Origin: Clostridia bacterium
Lineage (GTDB): Bacteria > Bacillota > Clostridia > UBA1381 > UBA9506
Reading direction: 5' to 3'
Length of the DNA: 47,784 nt
Assembly: GCA_017546245.1 (NCBI GenBank)
Contig: JAFYXI010000001.1
Coordinates: 1-47,784 of the forward strand
This document shows, in pieces, positions 42,301-47,784 of this stretch. Position 1 is the stretch's first letter, and each line of letters begins with the position of its first letter. Position numbers and translations under genes: made by a program. A model generated the notes under the pieces. It saw nothing but the letters and a program-made list of their open reading frames with translations, had not been told where the DNA came from and did not search any database.

Positions 42301-42430
42301 CGAATTGGTATGTATTGCTCAGAAAATAGATGATAATGAAGATTTTTTGAACAATATACGAAGAAAAAATGAAGAGTTTGATGTGTCATTAAACTTCATT
42401 TCAAATAACATATGGGGAGAGGAGGAATAA
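39365..42430 (+). CDS. Type I-like DNA methyltransferase fused to specificity domains (HsdM-HsdS)
   Basis: 1021-aa protein. An HsdM N-terminal helical domain (1-180) is followed by the N6-adenine methyltransferase fold with motif I DPACGTGGF (D212) and motif IV NPPFG (N327). A charged helical linker (about 490-560) precedes two target-recognition-like halves: one from about residue 685 ending in EWEIPLPSIEEQEIL, and one from about 850 (IPYYGASGIVDYVDKWI) ending in GEILIPVPSDDELV. Normally M and S are separate genes; here one chain should methylate and choose the site. GGAGGA at 39352-39357 supports ATG 39365. The restriction gene follows 2 bp later. Confidence 0.87.
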   Translation: MGRSTVHYTDNKTNNSLKKLHKLLRPAGTPVQRVEYIIELLLLRIFEVKLRRDGEFAVLRQLFTDADEKTKTEKQKRLFSYLKTIDSASITTVLNTIHFPFYGKIVTEVAKELKKVELSSKVKDELVLIQSVFSNSNFTNNVIGGNLQEVIAEVSSIDEALLIKTDLLGDAIESALSETGGTKDIGLYRTPDHIRQFMVGLVEPTVNDLIMDPACGTGGFLFDSYEYALARFDEDADYPGQKAHPELQEWFKSHFEQIDEEWPDDMQSQNFYRHGVFGIEYLGMIKKMAAVNLYIRGLNPVNIEQGDSLNKFGTSIMPNSKTIILANPPFGAETDQTSYPNVWEDYSTEKETTILFVKLMLDSLQDGGKCAVIVSEGFLTWEQSSARALREMLLTQANLKAVIGLPQGVFVSKSGVGPKTSILLFEKGGPTTQTWFYQVHDDGYTMGTNRKPKNNSQLVEALNIYHTYIKNGLIPPEKKNSFMVDANWIKTLDPRIKKKIREEVEEANGIRKQNELEKKNTTLFRKVEVKQISEKEMKFEIKQLNELWEGKTEAEIEQKITKAYMYSYNPASYYSSLNDTQLGVWTNLTRNRMPDDITTLDDRYIELYTAEISDAFGVLSKFNLRNSIEADIVREYVSSYLSQEALDAFPKLRKIDEIFKMGAKYPMVKLAPYLIENTEKVKPNKMPDIRWRTLGVSNEIGVFLNEDVSPEETNQSYYLVKKNEFCYNPYRVNVGSIGLNKFDYDNQIISGAYVVFGTKEDELLPEYLEILIKDKHFQEYVSVKANVGNGVRMNFTFDEMCEWEIPLPSIEEQEILINNYKKIIHIKDALIHLEKNIKLDIPISEHWKYEKLENISINLDNQRIPIASSERNIGEIPYYGASGIVDYVDKWIFDEELLLVSEDGANLKSRTYPIAFIVSGKSWVNNHCHVLKLENHNLAKFVEYYINSINVEKYLSGSTQPKLNQGQLGEILIPVPSDDELVCIAQKIDDNEDFLNNIRRKNEEFDVSLNFISNNIWGEEE

Positions 42431-42432
42431 TT

Positions 42433-44820
42433 ATGGCAAATATAAATGGTAACGAAGCAAGTGTTGTTGATATTAAAGCCATTAAACAGTTAGAAACATT
42501 AGGCTTTGTTTTAAATGACACACTTTTGTATCAACATTCTTATAGCGTTCCGGAACATTTGCAACAAGAAATCGGTAAAAAATATATAACTCCCGATATT
42601 ACTTTGGTAGATGCCTATTCCAAGGAAGTTATAGCCATTATTGAGAATAAACTCGAGGATGAAAAAAAGGCGTTAGGACAATTACTTATTGGAAGACAAG
42701 TTTTGAAGCCTAGATTTTTATATGCAGTTTCCGAAAACAGAATGCTATTTCTTGACACAACATGGAAAGGTTTGGATGAAGAGTTCAAACCTGTTCAAAG
42801 TTTTCTTTCGTACGATGAAATGTGCGAAAAAATAAATCAGGAAAAAAATATGCGTGCCAATAAACCTATTGAAATAGATACAACAATAGCAGGCGGATAT
42901 GATCCAAACATAAACAAAGAGCGCTATTATCAGCTGGATTGTATTAATACCCTTACTGAAAAATTCAAAAGCGGAAAGCAAAAGATGCTTGTGCATATGG
43001 CTACAGGCCTTGGTAAAACACGTACAATGGTGGCTTTTACTAAGGCTATGTTGGACAGCACCTTGTGTAAACGTATATTATTTGTTGTGGACAGAAGAAT
43101 CTTGGCAAAGCAAGCTTTAGAAGAAGGGTTTGCCCTTATATCCCCTAAGTATTATAATGCAGACTGGATTAAAACCTCTAATTTTAAATTAAAGACAAAT
43201 ATACCCATTCATATTGTTGTTATTGATACATTGGAAATGATTTTTAAACAGATACCGAATAATTTTTATGATTTAATTATTGTGGATGAGTGTCACAGGT
43301 CTATATCTGTCAACAGAAAGTTGATGCTTGATCATTTCCATTGTCCCAAGATAGGACTTACCGCCACACCTCGCCACGCTGTTGCAAAAAAAGGAAAAGA
43401 TGTTTCACAGGAAGATTTAGAAATCATTGATACATATAAACTTTTCGGCTGTGAAACAGATGAACCAGATTATCAATTTGATTTGGCAAGGGGTATTGAA
43501 GAAGGCTTTCTTGCTCCTTATGATGTACTTGAAATTAAGACTCATCTTACTAAAGAGGCTGAAGACGAAGGAATTCTATTTGAATATGTATTAGATCCTG
43601 ATACAAGAGAGCGAATAGAATTACCTAAAGAACAGAGGATTAAACTGGAACAATTGGAAAAGAAATATTTATCAGAAGAACGATGCGAACGTATTGCTGA
43701 AGAAATTAAGAAAAATACGCAATACGGCGAAAAAATGATTCTTTTCTGTGCAAGTCAAAACCATTGTATTATGATGACAAAAGCAATAAATAAGGTGTTT
43801 AATGATGGTTCTGACAATGGACTTAAATACGCACATACTGTCATTTCTAACAGTGCCGAATCAAATGAATTTATTAAAAATCAGTTTAAAAAACCATTCC
43901 AAAAGCCGTACATTGTTACTTCAGTTGATATAATGAGTACCGGTGTGGATATTCCGTGTGTTCGTTATATAGGATTTGCTGCACTTACTGAATCTGTTGG
44001 AAAATACATTCAGATGGTTGGCAGAGGTGCACGATTAGACACTAAAACCAGCGGAAAATGTAGCTTTAGAATTTTAGATTTTGTTGGTTTATGTAACCGT
44101 ATGGAAGATGACGGAAAAGGAACAAAGAAACCTAATGAATCTGTTGTTTCAGGCAAAGGTGCTTCTGGTGGCAGTGGTGGTAGCGGAAAACTTGACGGAG
44201 AATACTTTATCATTGATAATGTAGATCCACGACAAATGATAGAACGTGTGTTTATACATGGTGATGATTATAAAGTTGTAGACAATATTCCGATTGAAGA
44301 AGCTAAAAAAATATTTGAGGAGCAGGTTAACGCAACAACTGACAGTGTTATAACTGCAATCAAAGAAAAAGCATCAAAAGAAGAAAATTATCAGCCTACT
44401 GACGATGAAATTGAGTATATGGATGAGTGGGTAAAGAAGCCAGATATATATTTAGATGAAGACCAACTTCAAAAGATTTATGACTATCCGCAAGGTTCTA
44501 TATGGGACTTTTTGCTTCAGGCTTTTGGAATAAAGAAGATTCCTACTATCAAAGACCGTATTTCACAAGGTTATGATGCTTTTGTAAGTACCTATAACTT
44601 TAATGAAAGACAAATAAAACAGCTAAATAAGTTCAAGAAAATTTTCATTGCAAATGCAGATAATCGCACAGGATTTTCCCCTGACAGTATCTTTTCTAAT
44701 AGGGTTTACGAAAAGAAAATAGGTACTCGCAAAGAAAATGATGAAATATTCGAAGGAAAATTTGATGTTGTTTTTGATAACATTAAGCATAGTCTAAATC
44801 TACCTTCTAGCTGGCAATAA
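42433..44820 (+). CDS. hsdR: Type I restriction enzyme R subunit (helicase-nuclease)
   Basis: 795-aa ATP-dependent restriction subunit. An N-terminal PD-(D/E)xK nuclease-like segment (TPDITLVDAYSKEVIAIIENK) is followed by helicase motifs: Walker A MATGLGKT (K195), motif II DECH (285-288), motif III LTATPR, and motif VI QMVGRGARLD. A glycine/serine-rich insert (GKGASGGSGGSG) lies at about residue 580. The C-terminal part matches the EcoEI-type R domain. ATG 42433, behind GAGGAGGAA overlapping the methylase stop, shows tight coupling. Together with the fused M-S protein it makes a complete two-protein restriction-modification system. Confidence 0.9.
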   Translation: MANINGNEASVVDIKAIKQLETLGFVLNDTLLYQHSYSVPEHLQQEIGKKYITPDITLVDAYSKEVIAIIENKLEDEKKALGQLLIGRQVLKPRFLYAVSENRMLFLDTTWKGLDEEFKPVQSFLSYDEMCEKINQEKNMRANKPIEIDTTIAGGYDPNINKERYYQLDCINTLTEKFKSGKQKMLVHMATGLGKTRTMVAFTKAMLDSTLCKRILFVVDRRILAKQALEEGFALISPKYYNADWIKTSNFKLKTNIPIHIVVIDTLEMIFKQIPNNFYDLIIVDECHRSISVNRKLMLDHFHCPKIGLTATPRHAVAKKGKDVSQEDLEIIDTYKLFGCETDEPDYQFDLARGIEEGFLAPYDVLEIKTHLTKEAEDEGILFEYVLDPDTRERIELPKEQRIKLEQLEKKYLSEERCERIAEEIKKNTQYGEKMILFCASQNHCIMMTKAINKVFNDGSDNGLKYAHTVISNSAESNEFIKNQFKKPFQKPYIVTSVDIMSTGVDIPCVRYIGFAALTESVGKYIQMVGRGARLDTKTSGKCSFRILDFVGLCNRMEDDGKGTKKPNESVVSGKGASGGSGGSGKLDGEYFIIDNVDPRQMIERVFIHGDDYKVVDNIPIEEAKKIFEEQVNATTDSVITAIKEKASKEENYQPTDDEIEYMDEWVKKPDIYLDEDQLQKIYDYPQGSIWDFLLQAFGIKKIPTIKDRISQGYDAFVSTYNFNERQIKQLNKFKKIFIANADNRTGFSPDSIFSNRVYEKKIGTRKENDEIFEGKFDVVFDNIKHSLNLPSSWQ

Positions 44821-44832
44821 GAGGTGTGTATA

Positions 44833-45507
44833 TTGTCAAATTCAATTATAGTTCCGTTTTTAGATAAGACAACGATAGATATATCTCATGCTCGAAAAGT
44901 TTTAAAAAATTACGACGAAACCTTACTGACGGATATGAAACAAGTAGACATAGAAGATATTGTTAGCAAAGAAAATATAGTTGTGAAAAAGGAGAGAATT
45001 TCTCAGGACAGCAGTGTGCACGGCATGATAGTTTGTAACAAAAGCGATATTTTGTTATGGGATGATATTAACAAAAATTATAAAACAGTATTTTGCGAAG
45101 GAAAAACAATATACATTGATAGTTTTTTGACTTCTATTCATCTGTCAAACAGATATCGTTTCACCCTTGCTCATGAATTTGCTCATTGGATTTTGCATAA
45201 AAAAATAATCAACAAATTATCAAAAGAAAAAAAGATGATTCCCTATTTGAGTTGTACAGAAAGGGATATAAAAAATGAGCAAATAGAAAAGGTTGAAGCA
45301 AACTGCGAATGGCAGGCGAATTATTTGGCAGGAGCTATTCTTATGCCATATTTGCCTCTTAAGAATTACTGCAAAGAACATAATTTTATGTCTTGTAACG
45401 ATGTCAACAAATTGAAACAAGAAATTGATAATCTATCAAATATATATGGAGTATCATCTAAAGCAATGTTCGTTAGACTCAAGCAATTGGGATATATCAA
45501 AAATTGA
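44833..45507 (+). CDS. ImmA/IrrE family metallo-endopeptidase
   Basis: 224-aa protein with the zinc-protease motif H114-E115-F-A-H118 in FTLAHEFAHWILH and a downstream Glu-rich helix (EANCEWQANYLAGAILMP). ImmA-type peptidases cleave repressors of mobile elements to trigger induction. TTG 44833 has AGAGGTG at the right distance; GTG 44824 lies inside that site. It follows hsdR by 12 bp and may be cotranscribed. No HTH domain is fused to it; a partner repressor (perhaps the XRE protein at 37446) would be required. Confidence 0.85.
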   Translation: MSNSIIVPFLDKTTIDISHARKVLKNYDETLLTDMKQVDIEDIVSKENIVVKKERISQDSSVHGMIVCNKSDILLWDDINKNYKTVFCEGKTIYIDSFLTSIHLSNRYRFTLAHEFAHWILHKKIINKLSKEKKMIPYLSCTERDIKNEQIEKVEANCEWQANYLAGAILMPYLPLKNYCKEHNFMSCNDVNKLKQEIDNLSNIYGVSSKAMFVRLKQLGYIKN

Positions 45508-45598
45508 TTTTTACAAAAATAATGAAAAGTTTTGATTCCTTCGTTGACTTCCGCCTCTTCTTATGGTAGTGTTTGTGTTACCAAAGGAGGTGATGCAA

Positions 45599-45841
45599 AT
45601 GGCAAAGTACACATTAGAAGAAATTATGTACGGCGACAAGTATGGTATTGAAAGTGCTGTGTTTGTAGAAGTGTTCAGGATGGTGGAACAAAAAGTTGAT
45701 GCAAAAACAATACGAGAACAACTGAATATGATTTATGTCAAGCACGCACTGCTGACAGCAAAGAAAATGATTGAAGAGGGCGACTCGATTTCGGATATAC
45801 CGGAACTTGAGTCGCTCTCTTTGCATAAGGAGGAGAAATAA
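45599..45841 (+). CDS. Small conserved mobile-element protein, function unknown
   Basis: 80-aa acidic, largely helical protein starting MAKYTLEEIMYGDKYGIE, with no motif I recognise. A very strong ribosome binding site (AAAGGAGGTGA, 45583-45593) fixes the start at ATG 45599. Its TAA overlaps the ATG of the next gene by one base, so the two are translationally coupled. Pairs of such small proteins ahead of DUF6076 genes look typical for clostridial integrative elements. Confidence 0.7.
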   Translation: MAKYTLEEIMYGDKYGIESAVFVEVFRMVEQKVDAKTIREQLNMIYVKHALLTAKKMIEEGDSISDIPELESLSLHKEEK

Positions 45842-46131
45842 TGCATATACTTGAAGAATTCTGGTATGGAAACATCAATCCGGTGGAGAGGCCATTTCAA
45901 AGGCAAAGAAAATTTGACAAGGCATTCAGGATGCTGACTAAGAATGAAGAAAAGCTTCTTGAATCCTTAAATGAGCAAGAAAAAGAATTGTTTGACAAAG
46001 TCAAAGCCTGTTATGACGAAATGATACAAATCACAGAATGCCAAACCTTTATAAAAGGATTTAAACTTGGAGCAAGATTTGTGATGGCATGCATTGAGAA
46101 CGACAGTGATATTTATGATGACTATGCTTAA
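45841..46131 (+). CDS. DUF6809-like small protein
   Basis: 96-aa helical protein: EEFWYGNINPVERPF at the N-terminus, then NEEKLLESLNEQEKELFDK, and FIKGFKLGARFVMACIE at the end. These are the conserved blocks I know from DUF6809 proteins of clostridial mobile elements. Function unknown. Coupled to the preceding gene by an ATAATG overlap with AAGGAGGAG just before it. Confidence 0.75.
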   Translation: MHILEEFWYGNINPVERPFQRQRKFDKAFRMLTKNEEKLLESLNEQEKELFDKVKACYDEMIQITECQTFIKGFKLGARFVMACIENDSDIYDDYA

Positions 46132-46164
46132 ATGAACTTTCTCGCTCCAAAAACGCACAATATT

Positions 46165-46220
46165 AAGGGGTATGTGAACCAAACTCGTAATGAGCAAGGT
46201 AAACATACCCCTTTAAATTT
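46165..46220. terminator. Terminator between DUF6809 and DUF6076 genes
   Basis: AAGGGGTATGT (46165-46175) pairs with ACATACCCCTT (46203-46213) around a 27-nt loop, followed by TTAAATTTTATTT. It lies between convergent genes; the leftward T-run is poor. Confidence 0.65.
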
Positions 46221-46238
46221 TATTTAGCCAATATCTGC

Positions 46239-47240
46239 TTATTTGTTGGCGTTTAAATCGTATTTTTTCTTATTCTCTGTTATGATAATAGAAAGTGCTT
46301 CCTCTTTGGTAATTTCGCAAAGCTGATATTTTTCAAGTGCCGGCTGGGCTTTTTTACGCCATTTATTAAGGCGCCTCTCTGCAGCAAGCTCTTCCTTGGT
46401 TTCCATAATTGGGTTTCTTGCCCGTTCTTTTCGGCGTTGCAGTTTGCGTTCATTCTGCCGATAAGCTCTTAAAACCTCATCAGCATTTTCGTCTTGTCTT
46501 CTTTTTTTCGAAGGTCCAATATCTTTGCAAATGCGTCCGGCGCTAATAACTCTGTCACAGTACAGGGTTTCTTTTTTTGTCTTGGGAACGAAATAGCGTC
46601 CGCAACAATTACATCTTTGCACACGATAACCTGCAGCAATAAACTGTTGAACTATGAATACATAATATTGCGATAGTGAACGGAATACATACTCGTATGT
46701 TAAATTCTTTCCGTCAAACATACAACGAGTGGGAGCTGTAACTTCTGTAAATTGTGCAAAGTCTTTTTTGAAATTTAAGTCTATGCCCTCTGCGCAACGA
46801 TGTAAAAATTCCATCAAGTGTTTGTAAAACATATAAATATCATACAAGCAAGCACGCATCTCGTGTACGGCTTCAAAAATATAGTATGCGGTGCCATCAT
46901 CCACAGGAACGCTATCCTTAAGCAAAGTGCTGGTAAGAGTACCCATAACAAAATCTTTTTTCTGTAAACGCCTGCATTCCTCAGAAACAATGTTAGCAAA
47001 TTTTATAAACTCGTCCACATTAACCTCGGATTTATATTCTTCGTTTCCAACAACATCTTCAGCGGCAGTATCAATTTCAGTAAGCATTTCAAGGTATGGT
47101 TCAAAGTTCTGTTCGGAGAAAGAAATAATCTCATCCTTGATTGTGGTAGCCGGTAGTTTGCGTTGAGACCCTCCACAAATAATTCTTTTAGTCATAGTCC
47201 CATCCGGTTTCATCTTGATATATAAACCATCGTATTCCAT
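46239..47240 (-). CDS. DUF6076 family protein with zinc-ribbon-like motif
   Basis: 333-aa protein. The N-terminal 200 residues are helical and without recognisable motif. Residues about 205-240 contain CNCCGRYFVPKTKKETLYCDR and a nearby Cys, a zinc-binding pattern, followed by a strongly basic, RRK-rich region and a lysine-rich tail. This layout fits DUF6076, common in Clostridia mobile elements; a nucleic-acid-binding role is plausible but unproven. ATG 47240 is behind AAGGAGGTG. Confidence 0.75.
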   Translation of the reverse strand: MEYDGLYIKMKPDGTMTKRIICGGSQRKLPATTIKDEIISFSEQNFEPYLEMLTEIDTAAEDVVGNEEYKSEVNVDEFIKFANIVSEECRRLQKKDFVMGTLTSTLLKDSVPVDDGTAYYIFEAVHEMRACLYDIYMFYKHLMEFLHRCAEGIDLNFKKDFAQFTEVTAPTRCMFDGKNLTYEYVFRSLSQYYVFIVQQFIAAGYRVQRCNCCGRYFVPKTKKETLYCDRVISAGRICKDIGPSKKRRQDENADEVLRAYRQNERKLQRRKERARNPIMETKEELAAERRLNKWRKKAQPALEKYQLCEITKEEALSIIITENKKKYDLNANK

Positions 47241-47299
47241 AGTGCACCTCCTTGTGGTTAAGTAATAATTTAATAAAACGCTTGAACACAAATATACAT

Positions 47300-47329
47300 T
47301 TGGAAGCGTGTTTCTAGGTATATTATAAT
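47300..47329 (+). promoter_or_regulatory. Candidate promoter of the HTH gene at the right edge
   Basis: TTGGAA (47300-47305) and TATAAT (47324-47329) with 18-bp spacing. Confidence 0.45.
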
Positions 47330-47378
47330 GATATCACACCCGGGTAAAAATTTCAATAAACAACAGGAGGAATTAATT

Positions 47379-47784
47379 ATGGTAAAGAAATCAAAAGGTT
47401 ATTTTAAGGTGGACAGAGGATTTTTTGAATTGAGACTGAGACCTCATACTGCGATGGTGTATCTATATTTACTGTCGAGCATCAACAAGGATACAAGGCA
47501 GTGCTGGCCAAGTATGAAAACTATTGCAAGAAAGCTTAACATCAGCAAGAGTACTGTTGAGAAAGCGATTGTGGAATTGGAGCGGAGAGCACTTATCATT
47601 AAGTCGAACCGCAGCTGCGACAGTCGTATCATCAGCAACCTCTACACCCTGCCTGATGGCATTGCATATTACCACAGAGAAGGCAAGGATGAGTTTTTGT
47701 GTATGGTACCCCCAGACTCACACGAGGGTGGTGCTGCCGGAACAGGCGGTCAGGAAATAAATAAAGAAAAAGAATTGACAGAAA
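47379..47784 (+). CDS. Helix-turn-helix replication-initiator-like protein (partial)
   Basis: The reading frame starts at ATG 47379 behind CAGGAGGAA and runs off the window after 135 codons. The N-terminus GYFKVDRGFFELRLRPHTAMVYLYLLS and the winged-helix segment WPSMKTIARKLNISKSTVEKAIVELERRALI match HTH_36-type proteins that open replication/conjugation modules of plasmids and integrative elements. A charged linker begins near residue 115. It implies that the element continues to the right with its transfer or replication genes. Confidence 0.8.
   Translation, partial: MVKKSKGYFKVDRGFFELRLRPHTAMVYLYLLSSINKDTRQCWPSMKTIARKLNISKSTVEKAIVELERRALIIKSNRSCDSRIISNLYTLPDGIAYYHREGKDEFLCMVPPDSHEGGAAGTGGQEINKEKELTE

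Noticed and set aside
33392-47784. Integrase or transposase gene of the element
   Set aside because: Looked for in all genes of the region; none shows recombinase motifs, so the enzyme must lie outside the window or be absent.

Overview
The window reads as chromosome of an anaerobic, endospore-forming, low-GC Gram-positive bacterium of the class Clostridia, probably gut-associated. Supporting genes are the oxygen-sensitive class III ribonucleotide reductase (nrdD/nrdG), reverse rubrerythrin, rubredoxin, sporulation genes (spoIIE, a SpoIID-type protein, a broken spoIIID) and AGGAGG-type ribosome binding sites before nearly every gene. Species cannot be named from this sequence.

Positions 1-33,260 look like ordinary core chromosome. 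In order: an SOS-controlled DNA polymerase IV; nrdG and nrdD behind NrdR-type operators; a C_GCAxxG_C_C redox protein; nitroreductase plus HAD phosphatase; a leftward operon of RpiR regulator, SpoIID-like protein, queA and tgt (queuosine); spoIIE behind a promoter with the 21-bp spacing of Spo0A-dependent promoters; a PerR-like regulator followed by reverse rubrerythrin, an acyltransferase, a Bfd-like ferredoxin and a CxC rubredoxin; a four-gene operon (M20 amidohydrolase, NAD-dependent epimerase, DapA-family lyase, TetR) of unknown substrate; a secreted leucine-rich-repeat protein; a probable unannotated structured RNA gene near 23,720-23,880; MgtC; a glycerol-3-phosphate operon with its own GlpP antiterminator and a leader terminator; and a sugar-acid/inositol-type operon (isomerase plus two Gfo/Idh/MocA oxidoreductases, one killed by an in-frame TAG) divergent from an AraC regulator.

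At about 33,375 the character changes. spoIIID is intact for 38 codons and then runs into foreign DNA. From there to the right edge is accessory DNA. The first part is built from units separated by three copies of a related boundary sequence (33,381; 35,386; 37,287): a MNT-HEPN toxin-antitoxin pair with a frameshifted sigma-like gene, then a dGTPase, then an XRE regulator and what follows. Next come a DUF4143 ATPase and a type I-like restriction system with fused modification and specificity parts, a restriction helicase-nuclease and an ImmA/IrrE peptidase. The last part (45,600 onward) has small conserved element proteins, a DUF6076 protein and the start of a replication-initiator-like HTH gene, as in integrative or plasmid-like elements of Clostridia. 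No integrase and no right end are visible, so the element continues outside the window.

The strongest leads are the interruption of spoIIID by a defence-rich element with repeated cassette boundaries, and the promoter-hairpin-terminator RNA locus bracketed by a 32-bp perfect direct repeat.
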